A stretch of 64,000 nt of DNA from Treponema bryantii (GTDB lineage Bacteria; Spirochaetota; Spirochaetia; Treponematales; Treponemataceae). The DNA lies in the NCBI RefSeq assembly GCF_900113965.1, contig NZ_FORI01000009.1:54466-118465 (forward strand), read 5' to 3'. A model generated the notes under the pieces. That model searched no databases and was not told where the DNA came from. It worked only from the letters and a program-made list of their open reading frames with translations. A program made the translations under genes and the position numbers. Positions 35,309 to 42,749 of this stretch are shown one piece after another (within the stretch, counting starts at the first letter, position 1; each line of letters starts with the position of its first letter).

Positions 35309-36643
35309 ATGGATATCAAATGGATTATTTTAGCCCTCGCGCTTGCAATGTATTTACTTGTTATCATCTTTCAGGGTAAGAAAGTTTGGATGACAAGCTG
35401 TGCAGCACTTATTACTATTGTGCTGGGCTTTTTAGCACAAGGCGGTGCGCTCGCAGGCAATGTTTTTGAGCCGCTCGGCGGACTTGGCGAACTCGCACAT
35501 CATATCTTCCTCGAGCTCATCAACTGGAATATTCTTATGATTTACGTGGGCAGTATGATAATTGCCGCACTCTTTATTTACTCTCGCGTTCCGGCAAGAA
35601 TCGCCGACGCCCTGGTAACAATTTCGCCAAGCACAGGAATCGCAGTAATTCTCATTCTTGCAATGACTGGCATTATTTCGATTTTCGTAGAAAACGTTGC
35701 AACCGTTCTTGTAATGGCTCCGATTGCCCTTGCCCTTTCTAAAAAGCTCAAGCTCAATCCGGTTCCATTTATGATTGGTCTTGCCCTTATGTCAAACCTG
35801 GAAGGAACTGCAACATTGGTTGGTGACCCTCCAAGCATGATTTTCGCAAGCTACGCTCACTACACCTTCAATGACTTTTTTGTTCATCAGGGAAAGATTT
35901 CCATCTTCTTCTTTATTCAGGCAGGTCTTATTGTAGGCTGTATTTTCTTTTACTGCTTCTTCAGCAAGGCAAAGGAAAAAGCAAGTGTAGATAAAGAACC
36001 TGTAATTTCTTACCTGCCTCTCTGGCTGCTTTTGATTATGATTGCTGGCCTTGCTGTAATTTCTTTCCTTACACCGGAGTTGGGCTACAGCTCGGGCTGC
36101 TTTGTTCTTGGACTTGGTTTGCTTGGTCTTCTCTGGTATCGTCTTTCGCAGAAAAAGAGCCCGGCAGAAATCTGGCAGCTTGTAAAAGAGCTGGACTGGG
36201 AAACAATCGCCTTTTTGATTGGAATCTTTGTTGTAGTCGGCGCAATCAGCGAGACAGGTCTGCTCGACGATTTTGCAGGATGGCTTGCTCACGTAACAGG
36301 TGGCAGCAAATTTGCAGGCTTTGTTTTAATTCTGCTCTTCTCTATTTTGATTTCCGGCTTTGTTGATAATGTTCCTTACATCATCGTAATGCTGCCGGTT
36401 GCTGGCTCACTTGCTACAGGCCTTGGAATCCAGAAAGAGCTTTTGATGTTCGCACTTTTGATAGGCTCTTGTCTTGGCGGAAACCTCACCCCATTCGGAG
36501 CCTCGGCAAACGTAGTTGCAATGGGAATCTTAAAAAAGGAAGGTCACCCTATCACCTTCCCTGGCTTCTTAAAAATCTCAGCCCCATTTACAATTTTGAC
36601 AACCGCCGCAGCAGCCGCTTTGCTCTGGGTTATCTGGGCATAA
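35309..36643 (+). CDS. Ion transporter of the ArsB/NhaD/CitM superfamily
   Basis: 444 residues with about eleven hydrophobic helices and two related halves. MTGIISIFVENVATVLVMAPIALAL and NLEGTATLVGDPPSMIFA, repeated as SILISGFVDNVPYIIVMLP and GGNLTPFGASANVVAMGI, are the two hairpin motifs of this superfamily. These proteins move anions or dicarboxylates, or exchange Na+ for H+. The substrate cannot be settled; NhaD-like antiport or C4-acid uptake are both plausible. GGAG lies before the ATG, after the repeat cluster. Confidence 0.82.
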   Translation: MDIKWIILALALAMYLLVIIFQGKKVWMTSCAALITIVLGFLAQGGALAGNVFEPLGGLGELAHHIFLELINWNILMIYVGSMIIAALFIYSRVPARIADALVTISPSTGIAVILILAMTGIISIFVENVATVLVMAPIALALSKKLKLNPVPFMIGLALMSNLEGTATLVGDPPSMIFASYAHYTFNDFFVHQGKISIFFFIQAGLIVGCIFFYCFFSKAKEKASVDKEPVISYLPLWLLLIMIAGLAVISFLTPELGYSSGCFVLGLGLLGLLWYRLSQKKSPAEIWQLVKELDWETIAFLIGIFVVVGAISETGLLDDFAGWLAHVTGGSKFAGFVLILLFSILISGFVDNVPYIIVMLPVAGSLATGLGIQKELLMFALLIGSCLGGNLTPFGASANVVAMGILKKEGHPITFPGFLKISAPFTILTTAAAAALLWVIWA

Positions 36644-36754
36644 AAAAAACCACCCAAGCGGGTGGTTATAAATAAAAATTTGGATGGGCGGCGTATCCAT
36701 CATATCAGGTTCCCTTTCGGGAGCGCAGGGTGCCTTTCCTGCTCGTCAAATTTC
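36641..36754 (-). ncRNA. Candidate small RNA, about 110 bases
   Basis: Starts about seven bases after a consensus promoter and ends at a strong terminator, with no gene behind it. Near the 5' end AAATTTG can pair with CAAATTT at 36674. Inside are three stems: GCAGG/CCTGC, CCC-GAAA-GGG (a GNRA loop), and GATGG/CCATC. The longest frame is 18 codons. It is not a tRNA. A short match to the TPP riboswitch (GAACCTGAT) is not backed by the other conserved parts. Family unknown. Confidence 0.55.
36645..36668 (-). terminator. Terminator of the candidate small RNA
   Basis: AACCACCC (36649-36656) and GGGTGGTT (36661-36668) with a 4-base loop; on the minus strand it is followed by eight T. On the plus strand the stem follows the transporter stop codon but lacks a T-run. 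Confidence 0.85.
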
Positions 36755-36760
36755 ATTATC

Positions 36761-36790
36761 ATTATACATCTTTGGTCTTTATTTTGTCAA
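36761..36790 (-). promoter_or_regulatory. Consensus promoter of the candidate small RNA
   Basis: TTGACA (36785-36790) and TATAAT (36761-36766), both perfect consensus, with an 18-base spacer. The -35 lies inside the last codons of the PBECR-like gene. Confidence 0.75.
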
Positions 36791-37141
36791 TTTAGTAAGA
36801 CGACCAGACTTACAGTAAGATTCTATCTTTGATTGTTTTATATCAAAAATAGTGGAAATGTAATATTTTCTTTTAGATATATCAAACTTTATACAAAGGA
36901 AAATATTATCTTTATAACATTTGACAAGTTCTATTTCATTTTCTCCAATTCCAGCATAATCAGGCTCTCGTATTATATCTGAAATAAAGTCAAAATACTT
37001 TACCGCAATAAAATGTTTTCGTTTTAACAAGTGTGCAAGTAAACCTTTAGATCGATAAATACGAACCCTTCTGTCTGTCTCTAACCCCAAGAAAACTGCA
37101 ATATGTTCTGGTAAACAAGCAACTAAAATCAACTTATCCAT
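36779..37141 (-). CDS. PBECR-like nuclease-fold protein
   Basis: 120 residues. The run IYRSKGLLAHLLKRKHF, then IISDII-like FISDIIREPDYAGIG, ELVKCYKDNIFLCIKF, YYISTIFDIKQSKI and KSGRL at the end resembles the phage Barnase-EndoU-colicin-RelE-like (PBECR) nucleases of phages and toxin systems. Likely catalytic residues are the paired His/Lys of the first motif and the Ser/Lys near the end. It starts 32 bases after the PIN toxin gene, so it looks like the third gene of that operon. Family call by pattern only; activity untested. Confidence 0.6.
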   Translation of the reverse strand: MDKLILVACLPEHIAVFLGLETDRRVRIYRSKGLLAHLLKRKHFIAVKYFDFISDIIREPDYAGIGENEIELVKCYKDNIFLCIKFDISKRKYYISTIFDIKQSKIESYCKSGRLTKLTK

Positions 37142-37173
37142 AGGCAGATATTTTCAAAAAGATTTTTCAGCTC

Positions 37174-37620
37174 TTAACCTTCAACTGCCCGTTTCAAGTC
37201 TTCGTCGTAGGTTTTAAGGGGAAGATTGAAGCGGTGGGCAAGCTCTAAGTAGGCTGCATCGTAATAAGAAAGACCGTGCTCCTGGGCCATGGCGAAGATT
37301 CGCTGACGGATTTCGCCGTCGGGGAGAAGGTCGGTATTTATGGGCAGGCAATTCAGGTCGTACATGATGTCCATAACATCTGTGGTTGTAAGCCTCATCT
37401 GACCGTCCTTTTTAGAGCGGGTTTTATACAAGAGGACATTTTCTATCTCGTACCAGAAAAGAGGCGGAACGTAAATCTGACCGTTATTTTCCAGAACATA
37501 TTCGATATCTTTTATGCAGCCCGTCATTTCATCATCACAAAAGCCGTTCAAAAGATAGGCAGCCATAAAAGATGTATCAACAACAAAACACGGGAAGGAA
37601 CTAGTATTTTCTGCCTTCAT
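37174..37620 (-). CDS. PIN-domain toxin, VapC-like ribonuclease
   Basis: 148 residues. The four acidic positions of a PIN domain are visible: Asp in FVVDTSFMAAYLL (near 15), Glu in FWYEIENVLL (near 58), Asp in GLSYYDAAYLELA (near 120) and the final Asp in KTYDEDL. These hold Mg2+ for RNA cleavage. The start overlaps the antitoxin gene by 20 bases, the usual translational coupling of a toxin-antitoxin pair. Confidence 0.88.
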   Translation of the reverse strand: MKAENTSSFPCFVVDTSFMAAYLLNGFCDDEMTGCIKDIEYVLENNGQIYVPPLFWYEIENVLLYKTRSKKDGQMRLTTTDVMDIMYDLNCLPINTDLLPDGEIRQRIFAMAQEHGLSYYDAAYLELAHRFNLPLKTYDEDLKRAVEG

Positions 37621-37906
37621 TTTTGAGTTCCTTTAAGTCTGAGGCTTTAAGAGCGGCAGCACCCTCTTTTGCGCGAAGCTCTGCCATTCTCTGCGCACGT
37701 GCAAGGATTCTTTTATGAGCATTCATGGCAGCTTCATTTTGAATAGCAGACTTTCCCTGCAAAACCGCCACAGCCTTTCCGTTCTTGGTAATGTTGATTG
37801 TAACACCTTCTTTTACCTTGCGGAGCAGCTCTGCAAAATAGGTTTTTGCATCAAAGGCGCCAACATCATAGGTATTAATTCCGGCTGGATTCATTGTTAA
37901 TGCCAT
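37601..37906 (-). CDS. Phd/YefM-type antitoxin
   Basis: 101 residues. YDVGAFDAKTYFAELLRKV and VTINITKNGKAVAVL are the N-terminal DNA-binding fold of the Phd/YefM family. The C-terminal half is charged and helical, the part that normally wraps the toxin. AGGAGG is seven bases before the ATG. Pairing Phd with PIN (rather than Doc or YoeB) is a common alternative combination. It should repress its own promoter through the tandem sites just upstream. Confidence 0.88.
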   Translation of the reverse strand: MALTMNPAGINTYDVGAFDAKTYFAELLRKVKEGVTINITKNGKAVAVLQGKSAIQNEAAMNAHKRILARAQRMAELRAKEGAAALKASDLKELKNEGRKY

Positions 37907-37936
37907 TACTACCTCCTGATAATCATAGTTAAATAA

Positions 37937-37986
37937 AATATAATATCAGGTTCGGTAAAAGTCAACCAGTTTTTCAACCAGTTTTT
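37937..37986 (-). promoter_or_regulatory. Toxin-antitoxin promoter with tandem operator
   Basis: TTGACT (37960-37965), 17-base spacer, TATATT (37937-37942). Two tandem 12-bp copies of TCAACCAGTTTT (37962-37973 and 37974-37985) overlap and extend upstream of the -35: probable antitoxin sites. Confidence 0.65.
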
Positions 37987-37987
37987 T

Positions 37988-40030
37988 TTATTCCACAACC
38001 CTCACAGATTTTATTATAACATTCTGACCATTAAGAAATATTCCTTTTGCACTTTCCAGTTCAGCGGCAAGGGCTTCATCAACAGTTAATGTCACTATTT
38101 GGTCTTTTACCAGAATACACCAGCCGTCTTTTATACTTCCGCCCTTCACGGTGACATTTTTTTCTTTTAAAAAGTCACGCCACTTTTCTTCCCAATCTGC
38201 AAAACCTAATTGAAGAATAGAATCGGCTGCAAGTTTTTCCACATTAATTTCAAGCTTGTATTTTGCGGGCACGGAATGAATCAAAATATCTGGATTTATA
38301 CTTGCAGAATTATCAAAGTCTTTAATTTGAACCGGGGCTTTCAGAAGATTTTTTCCGACAATAGACTGAACCTTCACCTCATTCTTTTTAATAAAATCTT
38401 CGCTTAAAGGAAACTTCTTTCCCTGAGCAGCATAAATATATGTATCAAGATATTCAGACTGTTCCCACTCCATTGTTTTTCTGCTGTAATAGCGGAAGCC
38501 CATTGGACTGGCATCAAAATGATGAACTGTTCCACAGGAACGGCCTTTTTTGTTTACTTCAGCCATAAAATCATTTATAAAATTTATTTTTTCTAAAACA
38601 TGAGTAGCCCGCAGGGTTCCCATTTCGGAAATATATGCCGGAATATGTTTTGAAAAATAAGCTTTATCCAGAAGTTCAAAGGTTTTTGAAACAGCTTTTT
38701 TTACGCCAGAAGAGTAGAACATTTTAATATCTTCTTCACCAATAACACCCATCAAATAAGAATGGAAAGTTGGAATGAGTTTGTTCTTTGCCTTATCTTT
38801 TGGAAGCTTAAAAGATTTACTGCAAAGTGTTTCAACAGCTCCACCATATCCTTCAACCATTACAAAACGTTTGGCATTATTGCCGCCTGTAGCGCGGATT
38901 GTATCAAGAATAACCTGATTATATCTGTTGATTATTCCAAAATCTTTTTTGCAGACAGGGCAATCTTCCTGCGGCTTATGATTATGCTCCGGATGAAGAT
39001 CATCGCCACATTCATTGAGAGTTTCAAAAATCAAACGTTCATCGTAAGAATTATTAAAAGCAGTGGCTATCTGCTTCCATACATCGCGAAGGAATTCTTC
39101 TCCCTGTTTCTGATATTTTTCATTTACAACGATACCTTCATAACGAACACGGTCCGGATTGTAAGCTTCTTCTAATTGCCGAGGCCAGAAAAAACCACAG
39201 AGAATTACATTCATACCATCTTCAAGAGCCCAATCGGCTACCTGTTTAAGTTCCTTTATAAAACGAGGATCAACAGTATGCTTATCATCAACAAAATGAT
39301 TTCCCGGATTAAATGGTAGCCTGAGTGTTGTAAAACCTTTTGCTTTTACAAAATCAATAAACTCTTTTGTAGCTTTTGGGTCCCCCCAGGGATGATAAAT
39401 ATCCATTCCAAAATCAAGTGAAATTTCATTAAAACAAAAAGACTGATATTGATATCCAGGGCCAAGAGTCTGTACAAAATCCCAGGCTGTGATTTTATCA
39501 TCAAACTTTCCTGAGGAAGCTGTATCAATTACAGGAGCTTCATTACTTGCATGAATATCTGTTTTTACCGGATTTGCTACCCTTTCAAAAGTTACGGATT
39601 CAACAGTAAACTTCATACTATCAATGTTCCAGCTGGGGGTTAAATAAAATCCGTTTATTTTCCTTTGCCCGGGTTTAAGCGGTATTACCATTTCTGTAAG
39701 ATAGGAAGGACAGTAAGTAGTTTCATCAAACCAGGAAATTTCATCACCTTCATAATCCATACTAAACTGGAAGCCATAATCGCCCGGTACTTTGTATTTA
39801 ATGCGGACAACATTGTAAGCAGAAATATCAAATCCAACATTTGGCCAGAATCCTATAGATCCTTCTTTGCCACTTACAGTAAAAGTTCTTGTGGCTTTAT
39901 TAAAGCTGATTGTTTTTTGCTCATTCGAAGACGGAAGACTGTTCAAATCGAACACATAGGGGTTTACATTCTGGGCAAAGGCGACCGCCGTGCAGAGGGC
40001 AAAAAACAAAAGGCTTAATAGTTTTTTCAT
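37988..40030 (-). CDS. Secreted GH5-family endoglucanase with extra domains
   Basis: 680 residues from the ATG at 40030 (AAGGAGT upstream). Signal peptide ending AFAQ (about 20). Residues 25-160 form a beta-rich, carbohydrate-binding-like domain; 175-535 are the GH5 barrel with LRLPFNPGNHF, acid/base Glu in IFETLNECGDD (near 338), TFHSYLMG and nucleophile Glu in YISEMGT (near 468). Residues 560-680 are a further beta-rich domain. Likely a cellulase or related beta-glucanase. It lies upstream of the toxin-antitoxin promoter with no clear terminator between. Confidence 0.88.
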   Translation of the reverse strand: MKKLLSLLFFALCTAVAFAQNVNPYVFDLNSLPSSNEQKTISFNKATRTFTVSGKEGSIGFWPNVGFDISAYNVVRIKYKVPGDYGFQFSMDYEGDEISWFDETTYCPSYLTEMVIPLKPGQRKINGFYLTPSWNIDSMKFTVESVTFERVANPVKTDIHASNEAPVIDTASSGKFDDKITAWDFVQTLGPGYQYQSFCFNEISLDFGMDIYHPWGDPKATKEFIDFVKAKGFTTLRLPFNPGNHFVDDKHTVDPRFIKELKQVADWALEDGMNVILCGFFWPRQLEEAYNPDRVRYEGIVVNEKYQKQGEEFLRDVWKQIATAFNNSYDERLIFETLNECGDDLHPEHNHKPQEDCPVCKKDFGIINRYNQVILDTIRATGGNNAKRFVMVEGYGGAVETLCSKSFKLPKDKAKNKLIPTFHSYLMGVIGEEDIKMFYSSGVKKAVSKTFELLDKAYFSKHIPAYISEMGTLRATHVLEKINFINDFMAEVNKKGRSCGTVHHFDASPMGFRYYSRKTMEWEQSEYLDTYIYAAQGKKFPLSEDFIKKNEVKVQSIVGKNLLKAPVQIKDFDNSASINPDILIHSVPAKYKLEINVEKLAADSILQLGFADWEEKWRDFLKEKNVTVKGGSIKDGWCILVKDQIVTLTVDEALAAELESAKGIFLNGQNVIIKSVRVVE

Positions 40031-40053
40031 AAGTGATAGACTCCTTGTCACTG

Positions 40054-40081
40054 AATAGATTGCTTCGCTCTGATTGCAATT
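40054..40081. repeat. Decayed copy of the dispersed repeat
   Basis: GAATAGATTGCTTCGCTCTG followed by ATTGCAAT keeps one half of the palindromic family seen at 18194. It lies in the divergent promoter region between GH5 and the 125-residue protein. Confidence 0.5.
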
Positions 40082-40216
40082 ACAGCATTTGAAATGTTAC
40101 TTCTATATTATCTTCCCCCCTCCTCGATTCTGTCAAATTTATCTCTAATCTTTTTTCTCCATCCTCCGAAAATTACAGTAGAAGCCCAAAAAGTGGGAGA
40201 GGATGGAGAATTAAAA

Positions 40217-40594
40217 ATGACAAGCGCAATTGGAAATTTCAGTAATGCTTATTCGTACAGCGGAGCCATTGGAGCTGCTGCAGGGAAGCTTTATGTTCCT
40301 GTAAGCCGCTCGGCACTTCTCTATTCACACTTTGATCATGTTTCTGGCGTTGCAGCAGGCAACGGTCAGCAGGGCGTTTCAATCAGCAAAATCAGAATCT
40401 TAAACTCACTTATAGACCGCATTTCTGCAATTCAGAACAAGCCAAAAGAATCTGTTTCCGACATAAGCGACGACCAGGCTCAGGCTCTTATAGAGCAGTA
40501 CCAAAAGCAGATACAGCAGACTGTAGCTCAGCAATCTTTTCTTCTCGCCGGTGCACAACCACTGCCTGGTGCTTTATTTGCGATTGATGCTTAA
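40217..40594 (+). CDS. 125-residue protein of unknown function
   Basis: The ATG at 40217 has GGAG nine bases upstream; the frame is open further but only with weak starts. The N-terminal half is Ala/Gly/Ser rich (NAYSYSGAIGAAAGKLYVPVS) with HVSGVAAGNGQQGVSISKI. The C-terminal half is a Gln-rich amphipathic helix (QALIEQYQKQIQQTVAQQ). No signal peptide. The glycine pattern with a helical end recalls small flagellar or surface proteins, but I do not recognise the family. Confidence 0.7.
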   Translation: MTSAIGNFSNAYSYSGAIGAAAGKLYVPVSRSALLYSHFDHVSGVAAGNGQQGVSISKIRILNSLIDRISAIQNKPKESVSDISDDQAQALIEQYQKQIQQTVAQQSFLLAGAQPLPGALFAIDA

Positions 40595-40603
40595 ATCACT
40601 TTA

Positions 40604-41146
40604 TTAATAACTATCCCACCTGCTGCCAATAACTATTTCTTTTTCGTTGTTTTTATCAGTCCAGTCACAATATCTTATAAGATTTACCCCAACCTGATCT
40701 TCATGATAATGATTGATATGAGTGTACCCTATTGAAATAAGCTTATCTGCATCACTTGTATTGGCTCCTATTTTTGGAATGTGGATAGTAACACTTTCTA
40801 CGTTATAGTTTACAGACCAGGATTCTGTACTACATTCGCCACCAACAAGAGGAGAGATTTCGTATTCTTTAAGTCCATCAGGAAAGGCTGCAAGAAATTC
40901 ATTTATTTTACTATCAAGCTCTTTATTCTCTTTCTTGTTCTTTTCAGAAAACATTGATTTTATTCCAGCGGCATCTTTATTATTTATATAGCCGATTAAT
41001 TGCTCAGCTTTTTCACGACCACGTTTTTCGCTATCGAAATTTACAGAATAATATTCATCATCCCCCAAAATAAAACCACATCCTGTAAATGATGACACCA
41101 GCAACGCAATAAGAGCGAAAATTGTAATTTTTCTTAGAAGTTTCAT
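40604..41146 (-). CDS. Lipoprotein, DUF5104-like
   Basis: 180 residues. Signal peptide with lipobox FTGC (Cys about 23). The mature part starts with a charged helix, EKAEQLIGYINNKDAAGIKSMF, typical of the DUF5104 / SnoaL-like family, followed by beta strands (WSVNYNVESVTIHI). The function of the family is not known. AAGGGAAA precedes the ATG. Convergent with the 125-residue gene. Confidence 0.75.
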   Translation of the reverse strand: MKLLRKITIFALIALLVSSFTGCGFILGDDEYYSVNFDSEKRGREKAEQLIGYINNKDAAGIKSMFSEKNKKENKELDSKINEFLAAFPDGLKEYEISPLVGGECSTESWSVNYNVESVTIHIPKIGANTSDADKLISIGYTHINHYHEDQVGVNLIRYCDWTDKNNEKEIVIGSRWDSY

Positions 41147-41228
41147 TTTATTTCCCTTAATATTTTTTTAATGTATTTATTACATCATATAGGTGAAACA
41201 CCTTAGGGTAAACAAAATGTTACATCGT

Positions 41229-41257
41229 TTGCAATAATTTTACAAAATCAATATAAT
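41229..41257 (+). promoter_or_regulatory. Promoter of the purF-like gene
   Basis: TTGCAA (41229-41234), 17-base spacer, TATAAT (41252-41257). Unlike the near-leaderless genes, it leaves a leader of about 25 bases containing the ribosome site AGGAAG. Confidence 0.75.
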
Positions 41258-41288
41258 GTCCGCATATTTATTTTTTAGGAAGTTTGAA

Positions 41289-42704
41289 ATGGGCGGATTT
41301 TTTGGCGTTGCTTCAAAAGAAGACTGTTCGTTGGATTTGTTTTTCGGAGTAGACTATCACTCCCACCTTGGCACTAGACGCGGAGGAATTGCGGTTGTAA
41401 ATCCAGACGGGCATTTTTCGCGCTCAATTCATAATATCCAGAACTCACCATTCAGAACAAAATTTGAAAATGACATGGAAGATCTTCATGGAAAACTGGG
41501 AATTGGCTGTATTTCAGATTTTGAACCTCAGCCACTTCTTGTTCACTCACACCTTGGAAACTTTGCAATCACAACAGTTGGTATCGTAACAAATAAAGAT
41601 GAGCTTGTAGAAGAAGTTCTTAACTCGGGCTACACACACTTCCTTGAAATGAGCGGTGGTGAAATCAACCAGACAGAGCTCATCGTTGCCCTCTTAAATC
41701 ACAAAGACACAATCGTTGAAGGAATTAAGTTCGTTCAGGAAAAGATAAAGGGTTCTATTTCCATGCTGATTTTGACAGCCGACGGTATTTATGCTGCCCG
41801 CGACCGCCTGGGACGTACTCCGGTAGAAATTGGTCATAAGGACGGCGCTTACTGTGCAAGCTTTGAAAACTACGCTTACATGAACCTTGGCTACAAGGAT
41901 TATCATGAACTCGGTCCTGCAGAAATCGTATTCTTCAATGCAGAAAAAATGGAGATTCTCCAGCAGCCTGGTAAAGAGATGAAGATTTGTACCTTCCTCT
42001 GGATTTACTACGGCTACCCTACTGCCTGCTACGAGGGCGTAAATGTTGAAGCAATGCGCTACAACTGTGGTCGTTACCTTGCACGCCGTGATAAGGACAA
42101 TGTTCACCCGGATGCTGTTGCAGGTGTACCGGACAGTGGAACTGCACACGCCGTTGGTTATGCAAACGAAAGCGGTATTCCTTTTACACGTCCGTTTATT
42201 AAATACACTCCAACCTGGTCTCGCTCGTTCATGCCTACAAATCAGGAAATCAGAAATCAGGTTGCACACATGAAGCTTATTCCTATTCAGCAGCTGATTG
42301 AAGGTAAAAAGATTCTTTTGATTGATGATTCGATTGTTCGTGGAACTCAGCTTCGCGAAACAACAGACTATCTTTATAAGAGCGGTGCAAAAGAAGTACA
42401 TATCCGCCCGGCTTGTCCGCCGCTGGTTTATGGCTGTAAATATTTGAACTTCAGCCGTTCAAAGAGCGAAATGGATTTGATTACAAGACGCGTTATCAAG
42501 CAGTTCGAAGGCGACAACGTAAGCGAAGAGACTCTCCAGAAATACTGCGATCCTGATTCTCCTGAATACGCAAAGATGGTAGAAGAAATCAGAAAGCAAC
42601 TTCACTTCACTACTTTGAGATTCCACCGCCTCGACGACATGCTGGACAGCACAGGCTTGCCACATGAGAAGCTTTGTACTTACTGCTGGAATGGTAAAGA
42701 GTAG
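41289..42704 (+). CDS. purF: PurF-like amidophosphoribosyltransferase lacking the nucleophile Cys
   Basis: 471 residues from the ATG at 41289 (AGGAAG upstream). The Ntn-type glutaminase domain is present (YHSHLGTRRGG, VHSHLGNFAI, GSISMLILTADGIYAARDRLGR), but the protein begins MGGFFGV. Residue 2, normally the catalytic Cys of MCGIxG, is Gly. The PRPP loop KILLIDDSIVRGTQ is intact. Cys residues in KICTF, PACPPLVYGC and the terminal KLCTYCW could bind a 4Fe-4S cluster as in B. subtilis PurF. It may use free ammonia or be a regulator; I recall similar Cys-less PurF proteins elsewhere. Unlinked to the purEMN run. Confidence 0.85.
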   Translation: MGGFFGVASKEDCSLDLFFGVDYHSHLGTRRGGIAVVNPDGHFSRSIHNIQNSPFRTKFENDMEDLHGKLGIGCISDFEPQPLLVHSHLGNFAITTVGIVTNKDELVEEVLNSGYTHFLEMSGGEINQTELIVALLNHKDTIVEGIKFVQEKIKGSISMLILTADGIYAARDRLGRTPVEIGHKDGAYCASFENYAYMNLGYKDYHELGPAEIVFFNAEKMEILQQPGKEMKICTFLWIYYGYPTACYEGVNVEAMRYNCGRYLARRDKDNVHPDAVAGVPDSGTAHAVGYANESGIPFTRPFIKYTPTWSRSFMPTNQEIRNQVAHMKLIPIQQLIEGKKILLIDDSIVRGTQLRETTDYLYKSGAKEVHIRPACPPLVYGCKYLNFSRSKSEMDLITRRVIKQFEGDNVSEETLQKYCDPDSPEYAKMVEEIRKQLHFTTLRFHRLDDMLDSTGLPHEKLCTYCWNGKE

Positions 42705-42714
42705 CCGAACCGCT

Positions 42715-42747
42715 AAGCCGACTCACTTGTATGAGCCGGCTTTTTTA
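42715..42747 (+). terminator. Intrinsic terminator after the purF-like gene
   Basis: AAGCCGACTCA (42715-42725) pairs with TGAGCCGGCTT (42732-42742), six-base loop, followed by TTTTTTATTTT. Confidence 0.85.
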
Positions 42748-42749
42748 TT

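Noticed and set aside
36660..36745. TPP riboswitch on the minus strand
   Set aside because: GAACCTGAT matches the conserved 3' part, but CTGAGA and the TAAT loop are missing and no gene follows.
36675..36750. Signal recognition particle RNA on the plus strand
   Set aside because: ATCAGGTTCCC...GGGAGCGCAG loosely resembles the apical loop, but there is no plus-strand promoter or terminator and the internal loop does not match.
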